The notes below the pieces were generated by a model that was not told the DNA's origin, did not search any database, and worked only from the letters and a program-made list of their open reading frames with translations. A stretch of DNA of 64,000 nucleotides from RH-AL1 sp965198495 (GTDB lineage: Bacteria; Pseudomonadota; Alphaproteobacteria; Rhizobiales; Beijerinckiaceae): positions 992,001 to 1,056,000 of the forward strand of contig CBDAPL010000001.1 of NCBI GenBank assembly GCA_965198495.1, read 5' to 3'. How positions within the stretch are numbered: the stretch's first letter is position 1; each line of letters starts with the position of its first letter. A program made the position numbers and the translations under genes. Below, piece by piece: positions 18,026 through 26,051 of this stretch.

Positions 18026-18282
18026 GCTCGCTGTCCTTTACACAAAATATCTTGGTTCGCGGTTACGACGTCAAGCCGCACCGTTCGATGTGATGCCTCT
18101 TACCCGATTTGCCATTGGCGAGCTAAACGCTCACGCAGGGCCTGGGATGAGAGCGGCGCTTGCCTCCTCTTAAATGCCCAGCCGGGATGACTGACGAAAT
18201 CATCGCGCCGCAGCGGCTTGATCCTTGTGATCGCTCGATAGGTCGAACTCCTCACGGGTTGACGGATTGCCTAGCACAGCAC

Positions 18283-18299
18283 ATTTGAACTATTCTAAA
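18283..18299 (+). promoter_or_regulatory. Irr-type ICE box upstream of mbfA
   Basis: The 17 bases ATTTGAACTATTCTAAA form an imperfect inverted repeat with a 3-base centre. Against the Irr ICE consensus TTTAGAA-N3-TTCTAAA the right half matches 7 of 7 and the left half 5 of 7. It lies 12 bases before the mbfA ATG, so Irr bound there would block transcription or initiation. Irr repression of mbfA at low iron is known in rhizobia; here it is inferred from the sequence. Confidence 0.65.
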
Positions 18300-18311
18300 C
18301 AAGGGGACCGC

Positions 18312-19268
18312 ATGAAGACGTTCGATCAACTCGACGAGCGCGAGATCATCGCCCTGGCGATCAGCTGCGAAGAGGAAGATGGCCGCACCTACGCCGACTT
18401 CGCGCATGGACTGAAAGACGTCTATCCGGATACGGCGCGCATGTTCGTCGAGATAGCGGAGGAGGAGAACGGCCATCGCAGCCAGCTGATCGACCTCTTT
18501 CGCGAAAGGTTCGGCGAGCACATCCCGCAGGTTCGCCGCCAGGATGTGAAAGGGACTTTAGTCCGCAAGAAGTTGTGGCACCTGATGCCTCAGGGCGTCG
18601 ATGTCGTACGTCGCCAGGCGCGACAAATGGAGCAGGATTCCGCGCGCTTCTACCGGCTTGCCGCCGCCAGGACGGTGAATGCCTCGACGCGCAAGCTGCT
18701 CGGCGACCTTGCCGCCGCCGAAGACGCGCACGAGCGAACGGCCGATAGTTTAGAGGCGAAGCACCTATCCGACAAAGCGCGAAGCAAAGAGAACGAAGAC
18801 GCGAGCCGCCGCTTCATCCTCCAGATCGTGCAGCCGGGCTTGGTCGGTCTGATGGACGGATCGGTTTCCACGCTCGCTCCTGTTTTCGCGGCAGCGTTCG
18901 GTACCCACAACACCTGGAATGCCTTTCAAGTCGGCCTCGCCGCGTCGCTTGGCGCAGGCATTTCCATGGGCTTCGCGGAGGCGCTCGCCGACGACGGCAA
19001 GTTGTCGGGCCGGGGCACGCCGTACCTGCGCGGGCTCGTATGCGGGCTGATGACCATCGCCGGCGGCATCGGGCACACGTTGCCCTACCTGATCCCAAGC
19101 TTCTGGACCGCGACGATCGTGGCCGCCGGCGTGGTCGTATGCGAACTGCTCGCGATCGCTTACATCCAGTGGCGCTACATGGACACGCCGCCATTCTCGG
19201 CTGCCGCGAAGGTCATGTTAGGCGGCGGCCTCGTGCTCGCCACCGGCATCCTGATTGGTGCTTCGTGA
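18312..19268 (+). CDS. mbfA: Membrane-bound ferritin MbfA (Er-VIT1 protein)
   Basis: 318-residue fusion of an N-terminal erythrin/ferritin-like diiron domain (residues 1-165, with SCEEEDGRTY, EIAEEENGHRSQL and AAAEDAHE supplying Glu/His ligands) and a C-terminal VIT1-type transporter (about 175-318) with LVGLMDGSVSTLAPVFAAAF and several membrane helices. MbfA exports iron across the inner membrane and protects against iron and peroxide stress. The ATG at 18312 has AAGGGGA in front; the 15 residues upstream in frame overlap the ICE box and are excluded. The next gene on the strand is an Nramp-type metal transporter. Confidence 0.93.
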   Translation: MKTFDQLDEREIIALAISCEEEDGRTYADFAHGLKDVYPDTARMFVEIAEEENGHRSQLIDLFRERFGEHIPQVRRQDVKGTLVRKKLWHLMPQGVDVVRRQARQMEQDSARFYRLAAARTVNASTRKLLGDLAAAEDAHERTADSLEAKHLSDKARSKENEDASRRFILQIVQPGLVGLMDGSVSTLAPVFAAAFGTHNTWNAFQVGLAASLGAGISMGFAEALADDGKLSGRGTPYLRGLVCGLMTIAGGIGHTLPYLIPSFWTATIVAAGVVVCELLAIAYIQWRYMDTPPFSAAAKVMLGGGLVLATGILIGAS

Positions 19269-19390
19269 GAAAGGTTCGCTCAATCGAGGCTTTCGTAAGC
19301 CAATCGCACCTTGGAATTGTAATAAGTCTAATCGGGCGCACGCGACTTTTTTGACATAGACTTGCCTCCGGCGCCGCCACATACCAGCGT

Positions 19391-20671
19391 GTGAATAGAG
19401 ACGCGCAGCCGGATGCAATGACGAGCGGTTCTACAATATTGAGCGGCGGCAAGCGGCCAAACCTCACCATCAAGCGGGTTGCCGCCGTGTTCGGCCCAGG
19501 CATAGTCGTCATGCTGGCGGATACCGACGCGGGCAGCGTTGTTACGGCCGCGCAGAGCGGTGCGCAATGGGGCTACCGGCTCCTGCTCTTCCAGCTGGTC
19601 CTGATTCCCGTCCTGTACGTGGTCCAGGAACTCACGGTTCGTCTTGGCATCGTCACAGGGCAAGGACACGCGGCGCTCATAAAGCATCATTTCGGGCGAT
19701 TCTGGGCCTGGGTCTCCGTGACGACCCTGCTGGTCGCGTGTGTCGGGGCTCTTCTCACCGAACTGAGTGGACTCGCCAGCATCGGCGACCTGTTGGGCGT
19801 GCCGACCTGGGTCACCATGGTCCTCGCTGTCACGACGCTGATCGCGATGGCCGTTACCGGCTCGTACAAGAGCGTCGAGCGCGTCGCGATCGCCGTCGGC
19901 GCCTTCGAGCTCGCCTTCCTGGCGGTCGCCTGGATCGCTCGTCCAAGCTTCGGCGATCTTGCCGGCGACATGATCGCCATCCCGATCGCCGACCCTCGAT
20001 ATATGCTCCTCGTGTCGGCCAATATCGGTGCGGTCATCATGCCCTGGATGGTGTTCTACCAGCAGTCGGCTGTTATCGAGAAAGGGCTTGAGACACGCGA
20101 TCTCGGAGCCGCGCGCGCCGACACCGCCATCGGAGCGATGCTCACGCAGCTGATCATGGCGGCTGTGCTGGTGGCCGCGGCCGCCGCGCTATCCCATGGC
20201 CCGACCCGCTCGCTCGACACGGTGCAGCAGATCGCCGAGGCGCTGACGTCGGTGCTCGGTGCGACCGCGGGGCGGCTCTGTTTCGGCCTTGGCGTCTCGG
20301 GCGCCTCAATCGTGGCGGCGATCGTCGTCACATTGACGGCCGCACGAACGCTTGGCGAGTTGGTCGGCTACAAGCACGAACTCGACACCACCACCCAAGA
20401 GGCTCCGTGGTTTTATGCCGTGTACGCGTTGACCCTGATCGTCAGCGCTTGCATCGTGCTGTCGGGCATCAACCTCGTGACCTTGTCGATCGGGGTACAG
20501 GTGATGAACGCGATGCTTCTGCCCATCGTGTTGACGTTTCTGTACCTGCTCGCCCGCCGCCTTCCTGAACCATATCGCCTCGATGGCAGAAGCGCGGCGA
20601 TCACGGCGGTGCTGATGACCGTGACCGTCGTTCTAGGTCTCTACGCCGGGATCGCCGGCGTGTTCACGTAA
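19391..20671 (+). CDS. Nramp-family divalent metal transporter, atypical metal site
   Basis: 426 residues with about 11 membrane helices. Helix 1 reads GPGIVVMLADTDAGSV, so the DPGN metal-site motif has become DAGS (Asp46 kept, Asn replaced by Ser49). Helix 6 reads NIGAVIMPWMVFY, keeping the Met (217) but with MPW instead of MPH. These changes suggest altered ion selectivity or coupling compared with classic MntH. It follows mbfA on the same strand by 122 bases, pointing to iron or manganese homeostasis. The start is a GTG at 19391; the ATG at 19418 is a good alternative since conservation begins near KRPNLTIKRV. Confidence 0.87.
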   Translation: MNRDAQPDAMTSGSTILSGGKRPNLTIKRVAAVFGPGIVVMLADTDAGSVVTAAQSGAQWGYRLLLFQLVLIPVLYVVQELTVRLGIVTGQGHAALIKHHFGRFWAWVSVTTLLVACVGALLTELSGLASIGDLLGVPTWVTMVLAVTTLIAMAVTGSYKSVERVAIAVGAFELAFLAVAWIARPSFGDLAGDMIAIPIADPRYMLLVSANIGAVIMPWMVFYQQSAVIEKGLETRDLGAARADTAIGAMLTQLIMAAVLVAAAAALSHGPTRSLDTVQQIAEALTSVLGATAGRLCFGLGVSGASIVAAIVVTLTAARTLGELVGYKHELDTTTQEAPWFYAVYALTLIVSACIVLSGINLVTLSIGVQVMNAMLLPIVLTFLYLLARRLPEPYRLDGRSAAITAVLMTVTVVLGLYAGIAGVFT

Positions 20672-20973
20672 CGCAATCTTGTATCTGACGCCGTCTGAGA
20701 ACAGCTCACGTCCCAAAGGACATTCGACTCTTGATCGTAGGCGAGAGGATCGTCGCGAAGCAGGCGCGCTTCAGGCCACTTTCGCTCGCAAGCAGGCAGG
20801 CGCCGAACCGAAATCGGACTTGCGATCGATCCGCTCCGACCAAGCCTCAGCTCGCTTTGGAAGCCCGCGTGGCTGCGCGCGACGGCGAGCCCAGATATCG
20901 ATGCCGATCGAAGGATGCGGCCGCGGTCCAATAGCTGTAACGCTCGATCTCGGTCTGCAACGGGGACGCGGGG
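20672..20973. other. Intergenic gap, no gene seen
   Basis: About 300 bases between the Nramp gene and the histidine kinase. It is GC-rich and open in places on both strands, but the translations look like no protein I know, and there is no clear hairpin terminator. It probably holds the kinase promoter. Confidence 0.4.
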
Positions 20974-23688
20974 ATGTCGAACACCTACGGGCTGAATCGC
21001 TCACTTGGCGGCGCGATCGCGTCAATCGCTCTGGTGGCGGTCTTCAGCGGATTTCTGGTGGTCGAAGCCCTGAGCCGCTCGGACAGCGCGACCGAGGCAA
21101 GGCGGCAAGCCTACGACACGATCCGGATCCTTGGCGATTTCCGCGCCGCGATGCTCGACCAGGAGACGGGGGTTCGCGGATATCTTCTTACAGGTCGGGA
21201 AAGCAGCCTCGAGCCGTACCGTAGCGGGAGCGCCGACTTGGAGAAGGCGGTCAGCAGACTGCGGGCGGCGACGGGCGGCAATCCGTCGGAGGCTACTCTC
21301 GTCGAGGCTGCGTTAGAAGCGGCGCGCGCCTGGCAGAACAAAATCGCCAGGGTGGCGATCGCGAGCATGGCCGATGAAGCGAGCCGCCCCTCCGCCATCG
21401 CCATCGAGGGTAAAGGCGAAGGCAAACGGTACTTCGACGCGTTCCGCGTCAAGCTAAACGCCGTCGAGGACGCCGAACGCCGTACCGCCGTCGCGCAGAA
21501 CGAGCTTGCGGCCGATTGGCGTCGTCGGGTGGAGTTGGCGATCTGGGTGGCCGCCTTTATCTCGCTCGCGATCTGCGCCCTGGTTGCGTTCGCGATCAGC
21601 CGTTCCATCGTCAGGCCTCTGGTGGGGCTTGCGGAAGCCATGCACCGACTCGTGCAGCGCGACTTGGACGTCCATGTGCCGGGCCGGCGGCGACGCAGCG
21701 AAGTCGGCGCGATGGCAAGAGCGGTCCAGGTCTTCAAGGACAATCTGATCGAACTCGAACGCACCTCGCTTTTGCGCGTCACCGCCGACACGCTCCCCGC
21801 GATGGTCGGCTACGTGGACGCGCATAAAAGAGTTGGTTTCTTGAACGGCGAGTTCACGCGCTGGTTCGATTTCGCCGTCGATGATGTCTCGCGATTGCAC
21901 GGCCGACCATTGGCGCAGGCTTTCCCAGGCGGTGGCTTCCCGGGTTCCGGCCAGGAGCTGGAGCAAGCGATGACCGGTTCGGAGGTTCGTTTCGAGCACC
22001 GGCTTGAACGCCGCGGTGTCGGTGACCGGGATTTGGAGGCATTCTACCGGCCGCACAGGGCGCCCGACGGCACGGTGCTCGGCGTCGTCACGCTGCTCAC
22101 TGATATCACCGAGCGAAAGGAGGCCGAACTCGCGCTGTCCAACGCCAAGGAAGCCGCCGAGGCAGCCAATCGGGCGAAAAGCTCGTTCCTGGCGAACATG
22201 AGCCATGAACTCCGCACGCCGCTCTCGGCGGTGATCGGCTACGCCGAGATGCTGGAGGAGGAGGCCGAGGATACGGGCGAGCCCGCGATGCTCGCCGATC
22301 TCGGCAAGATCAAGAGCAACGCCAAGCACCTGCTCGGCCTCATCAACGACGTGCTCGACCTCAGCAAAGTCGAGGCGAACAAGATGGACGTCTACGCCGA
22401 CGACATCGAGGTCGCCGCCTTTGTTCGGGACGCCGCCGGTACGGTCGAGCCGCTCATCCAGCGCAAATCGAATACGCTCGTCCTCGATATCGGCGAGGAC
22501 GTCGGCGTGATGCGCTCGGACGCGGTCAAAGTGCGGCAGTGTCTCTTCAACCTGTTGGGTAACGCGGCCAAGTTCACGGAGCGCGGCACCATCACGCTCG
22601 TGGTACGGCGCGCCCCGTCCGCCGAGCGCGACTGGATAACCTTCGCGATCCGCGACACCGGCATCGGCATGACACCTGAGCAGCTAGGCCGTCTGTTCAA
22701 GCGCTTCAACCAGGCCGATGAAACCACCACCCGCAAGTTCGGCGGCACGGGGCTTGGACTGGCCCTGAGCCGGGGCTTCGCCCGTCTGCTCGGCGGCGAC
22801 ATCACGGTCGATAGCGTTGAAGGTCGGGGGACCTGCTTTACGATCCGGCTGCCGGCCGAAGTGCCTGTTGCAGGTACGTCCGTCGTGACAGATGCCAATT
22901 CATCGTTGCCGCCCGCCGAGGCCAGCGGAGACCTCGTCCTGGTGATCGATGACGAGGCATCGCAGCGCGATCTGATGACCCGCTATCTTCATCGCCAAGG
23001 TTTCTCGGTTCGGACCGCGCCCGACGGCGAGGCGGGGCTCGACCTCGCGCGCACGATCCAACCACGCGTCGTCCTGCTCGATGTCATGATGCCTGGCCTT
23101 GATGGATGGTCGGTCTTGAAGGCATTGAAGGCCGAGCCTGCGACAGCCGAAATCCCGGTCGTCATGGTCAGCTTCGTCGCTGACGCGACAATGAGCGCAA
23201 GCCTGGGCGCGGCGGCGTCGATCCCCAAGCCGGTGGACTGGACGAGACTGGCGAGCATTCTCGATAAACTTCGCGGTGATGGTAGCGACGTCCTCGTCGT
23301 CGACGACGACCCCGACATGCGTGATCGGTTGCGCACCGTTCTGGAGAAGGGTGGCTGGAGCGTGAGAGAAGCCGGCGATGGGGCGCAGGCGCTCGAGTGC
23401 GTCGGGCGAAGTCCACCGCAACTGATCCTCTTGGATCTGACGATGCCGGTCATGGACGGTTTTACCTTCCTGCACCGTATGCGTCAGGTACCCGGATTTT
23501 CCGACATCCTCATCGTGGTGCTGACCGCCCGTGACATGACGGCTGCCGATCGCGATCGGTTGGGCGAAGCCGATCGCATCTTAAGCAAGGGTGCTACGAG
23601 CATGCGCGAGCTGACGGCTGAATTGCGCAAGTTGAAGTCACGCCGACACTTAGAAGTGCATCATACCAATAGTGAAAGTGAGCGTTAG
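20974..23688 (+). CDS. Hybrid sensor histidine kinase (CHASE3-HAMP-PAS-HisKA-REC-REC)
   Basis: 904 residues. Membrane helix at about 10-32, periplasmic CHASE3-type sensor (about 40-185, with DQETGVRGYLLTGRESSLEPY), second helix 187-209, HAMP, PAS domain (about 270-385), HisKA with His411 in FLANMSHELRTPLS, HATPase_c with NLLGNAAKFT and GGTGLGLALSR, then two receiver domains with phospho-acceptors Asp703 (LLDVMMPG) and Asp821 (LLDLTMPVMDG). The two receivers without an HPt suggest phosphorelay to a separate protein. No output regulator is adjacent, so the signal and target are unknown. Confidence 0.93.
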   Translation: MSNTYGLNRSLGGAIASIALVAVFSGFLVVEALSRSDSATEARRQAYDTIRILGDFRAAMLDQETGVRGYLLTGRESSLEPYRSGSADLEKAVSRLRAATGGNPSEATLVEAALEAARAWQNKIARVAIASMADEASRPSAIAIEGKGEGKRYFDAFRVKLNAVEDAERRTAVAQNELAADWRRRVELAIWVAAFISLAICALVAFAISRSIVRPLVGLAEAMHRLVQRDLDVHVPGRRRRSEVGAMARAVQVFKDNLIELERTSLLRVTADTLPAMVGYVDAHKRVGFLNGEFTRWFDFAVDDVSRLHGRPLAQAFPGGGFPGSGQELEQAMTGSEVRFEHRLERRGVGDRDLEAFYRPHRAPDGTVLGVVTLLTDITERKEAELALSNAKEAAEAANRAKSSFLANMSHELRTPLSAVIGYAEMLEEEAEDTGEPAMLADLGKIKSNAKHLLGLINDVLDLSKVEANKMDVYADDIEVAAFVRDAAGTVEPLIQRKSNTLVLDIGEDVGVMRSDAVKVRQCLFNLLGNAAKFTERGTITLVVRRAPSAERDWITFAIRDTGIGMTPEQLGRLFKRFNQADETTTRKFGGTGLGLALSRGFARLLGGDITVDSVEGRGTCFTIRLPAEVPVAGTSVVTDANSSLPPAEASGDLVLVIDDEASQRDLMTRYLHRQGFSVRTAPDGEAGLDLARTIQPRVVLLDVMMPGLDGWSVLKALKAEPATAEIPVVMVSFVADATMSASLGAAASIPKPVDWTRLASILDKLRGDGSDVLVVDDDPDMRDRLRTVLEKGGWSVREAGDGAQALECVGRSPPQLILLDLTMPVMDGFTFLHRMRQVPGFSDILIVVLTARDMTAADRDRLGEADRILSKGATSMRELTAELRKLKSRRHLEVHHTNSESER

Positions 23689-23751
23689 CGGATCAAAGCA
23701 GCAGTCGAACAGCCCTGAAAGAGCATCCTTGAAAGTAAAGTTGGCAATAGT

Positions 23752-23828
23752 TGGTACCACCACCCCGGCTCGAACGGGGGACCTCTTGATCCACAATCAA
23801 GCGCTCTAACCAACTGAGCTATGGCGGC
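23752..23828 (-). tRNA. tRNA-His (GTG)
   Basis: Complete cloverleaf on the minus strand: acceptor GCCGCCA/TGGTGGT, D-arm with AGCTCAGTTGGTTAGAGC, anticodon stem-loop CTTGA-TTGTGGA-TCAAG with anticodon GTG, T-arm CCCCG-TTCGAGC-CGGGG, discriminator A73 and encoded CCA. The base before G1 is T, so the usual extra G-1 of tRNA-His is not encoded, and A73 replaces C73. Both are the known peculiarity of many alphaproteobacterial tRNA-His, which co-evolved with an unusual HisRS. Confidence 0.97.
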
Positions 23829-24040
23829 AGGCGGGGCCGGCGCGAACCTATGAGCAAGTTTTCGCGATTGCAAGCGCTTGTGATGTCCTGCTTGGCGGAT
23901 CCCACGGCGGTTTGTTCGGCGCCCGAGCAAGGGAGCGTTAGGCCGCGGGCGCATCCCGCCGCTTGCCGCGTCAAGCACAGTGCGCGCTTGTGGCGATTCA
24001 GAGGACAGCCTACAAGCTTTGCAATCGAGGGGTGGTTCGA

Positions 24041-24193
24041 ATGGCCGAGGATGCGAAAGCCGCCGCGAAGCGGCGCTTGGCTGAGGCTCTGCGCGCGAAT
24101 CTGAAGCGGCGCAAGGCCGGAGCAAGGCCACAGTTGGCCAAGTCGGAGGCGGACCGCGCCGATACATCGGCCGACGGTGGACCCGGGGAGTAG
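24041..24193 (+). CDS. Small basic conserved protein upstream of murA
   Basis: 50-residue, highly charged protein (MAEDAKAAAKRRLAEALRAN, then LKRRKAGARP), helical in the first half and probably disordered after that. I recall similar short proteins next to murA in Hyphomicrobiales; function unknown, possibly nucleic-acid binding from its charge. GAGGGG lies 9-14 bases before the ATG, and the gene ends just before the murA start at 24195, so they form an operon. Confidence 0.65.
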   Translation: MAEDAKAAAKRRLAEALRANLKRRKAGARPQLAKSEADRADTSADGGPGE

Positions 24194-24194
24194 C

Positions 24195-25490
24195 ATGGAT
24201 CGCATTCGCATTGTCGGCGGGCAGAGTTTGACCGGCACGATCCCGATCTCCGGCGCGAAGAACGCGGCACTACCGTTGATGATCGCCTCGCTGCTGACCC
24301 GCGAGACCTTGACTTTGCAGAACGTCCCGGGCTTGGCGGATGTGCGCATGCTCGTGCGTATCCTCGGCCACCATGGCGTCGATTATTCGCAGAACGGCCG
24401 CCGCGTCGGCGAGGAATCCAACGCCGCGCGCGCCATCCATCTCTGCGCGCGCGAAATCGTCGACACCACCGCGCCCTACGAACTCGTCTCGCGGATGCGC
24501 GCCAGCTTCTGGGTCATCGCGCCGCTGCTCGCCCGCATGGGCGAGGCGCGCGTGTCGCTGCCCGGCGGCTGCGCCATCGGCACGCGCCCGGTCGACCTGC
24601 TGCTGATGGCACTTGAGAAACTCGGCGTCGAGATCGAGATCGAAGCCGGCTACGCCCACGCCAGGGCGCCGAAGGGCCTTCGGGGCGCCGACATCCACTT
24701 CGACAAGGTGACCGTTGGCGGCACGCACACCACTCTCATGGCCGCCGTGCTCGCCAAAGGACATACGCGCATCACCAATGCGGCGCGCGAACCGGAGGTG
24801 GGCGATCTCGCGAACTGCCTCGTCAAAATGGGTGCCCGGATCAGCGGCGCCGGCACCTCGACGATCGAGGTCGAGGGCGTCGGCTCGCTATCGGGCACGA
24901 CACACCGCGTGCTGCCCGACCGTATCGAGGCCGGCACCTACGCGATGGCGGCGGCGATGGCGGGCGGCGACGTGCTCCTGGAAGGCGCGGAGCCCGATCT
25001 GTTGGAAAGTGCGCTTGACGCCATTTCGCAGGCCGGCGCCACGGTCTCGATCACCAACGAGGGCATAAGGGTGAGGCGCAATGGCTCCGGGTTGGCGCCC
25101 GTGGATATCTCGACCGCGCCGTTCCCCGGCTTCCCGACAGACCTCCAGGCCCAGTTCATGGCGATGATGACCATGGCCAAGGGCTCGTCGCGCATCACCG
25201 AGACGATCTTCGAGAACCGCTTCATGCATGTGCAGGAGTTGGCTCGCCTGGGCGCGCGCATCAAGCTTGAGGGCGACGTCGCTTTGGTTGAGGGCGTGAA
25301 GGCCCTGCAGGGCGCGCCAGTGATGGCGACGGACCTGCGCGCCTCGGTATCGCTGGTGATCGCCGCCCTGGCGGCCGAGGGCGAGACGGTGGTGAACCGG
25401 GTCTACCATCTCGACCGCGGCTTCGAACACCTGGAAGAAAAGCTTGGGCGATGCGGCGCTATCGTCGAGCGGCTTTCGAATCCGGGCTGA
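24195..25490 (+). CDS. murA: UDP-N-acetylglucosamine 1-carboxyvinyltransferase
   Basis: 431-residue cytoplasmic enzyme that transfers enolpyruvate from PEP to UDP-GlcNAc, the first committed step of peptidoglycan synthesis. ISGAKNAALPLM at the start and LPGGCAIGTRPVDLL with the fosfomycin-reactive Cys126 are diagnostic; FPTDLQAQFMAMM and DLRASVSLVIAAL follow as expected. Because Cys126 is present, fosfomycin sensitivity at the target is predicted. The start is the ATG after GGGGAG at about 24184-24189, not the earlier in-frame one at 24177. Confidence 0.97.
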   Translation: MDRIRIVGGQSLTGTIPISGAKNAALPLMIASLLTRETLTLQNVPGLADVRMLVRILGHHGVDYSQNGRRVGEESNAARAIHLCAREIVDTTAPYELVSRMRASFWVIAPLLARMGEARVSLPGGCAIGTRPVDLLLMALEKLGVEIEIEAGYAHARAPKGLRGADIHFDKVTVGGTHTTLMAAVLAKGHTRITNAAREPEVGDLANCLVKMGARISGAGTSTIEVEGVGSLSGTTHRVLPDRIEAGTYAMAAAMAGGDVLLEGAEPDLLESALDAISQAGATVSITNEGIRVRRNGSGLAPVDISTAPFPGFPTDLQAQFMAMMTMAKGSSRITETIFENRFMHVQELARLGARIKLEGDVALVEGVKALQGAPVMATDLRASVSLVIAALAAEGETVVNRVYHLDRGFEHLEEKLGRCGAIVERLSNPG

Positions 25491-25539
25491 ACGTCTTCCA
25501 AGCCGAAGCGTTCGCGGTCGAGACAAGCCAGGGGCCAGT

Positions 25540-25998
25540 ATGACGACAGCCGAAAACGCGAGCCTGTTGCGCCTATTCGCGCTGGACGAAGAAGATCTGG
25601 CGATCCTCTCCGCCAACATGCAGGACGCCAAGATCCTCGTGGCGGACATGGCCTACATGCCCGGTCAAAAGCGGTTCGCATTGGCCGGCAAGCGCTTCGA
25701 CTGGGCGAAAGCGGCGGCGGGCGGCTGCGAGCGCTGCGCGACCGGACTGCACTTCGAGCGCGTTCTCGGCGTCACCCGCATTGGCTTCGCGCAAGGCGAG
25801 CGGGACCGTGAGCTGAATCTGCTGGCGCTCGGCTTCGAGGTGGCGGATGCGCCCGCCGGCCACGTGACCCTGGTGTTCTCCGGCGGCGCGGCCGTTCGGC
25901 TCGAGGTCGAGTGCATCGAGGCGCAGATGCGCGATCTCGGTCCGCGCTGGCCTTGCGACAAGCAGCCGGCCCATATGGCGGAAGCCGACGTGGGTTAG
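25540..25998 (+). CDS. DUF2948 protein
   Basis: 152-residue protein matching DUF2948: LRLFALDEEDLAILSANMQD, ILVADMAYMPGQKRFALAGK, RFDW, and the C-terminal LVFSGGAAVRLEVECIEAQM. No signal or membrane helix. The family sits downstream of murA in many alphaproteobacteria; function unknown. It is 49 bases after murA on the same strand and probably co-transcribed. Confidence 0.88.
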   Translation: MTTAENASLLRLFALDEEDLAILSANMQDAKILVADMAYMPGQKRFALAGKRFDWAKAAAGGCERCATGLHFERVLGVTRIGFAQGERDRELNLLALGFEVADAPAGHVTLVFSGGAAVRLEVECIEAQMRDLGPRWPCDKQPAHMAEADVG

Positions 25999-26051
25999 CT
26001 TTTGCTCGCTGTCATCACAGCTCCTTGGCGGGCACGATCGAAGACCAGCTG

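Noticed and set aside
23829..24040. A second tRNA or attachment site next to tRNA-His
   Set aside because: No second cloverleaf, no repeat of the tRNA 3' end and no integrase gene nearby.
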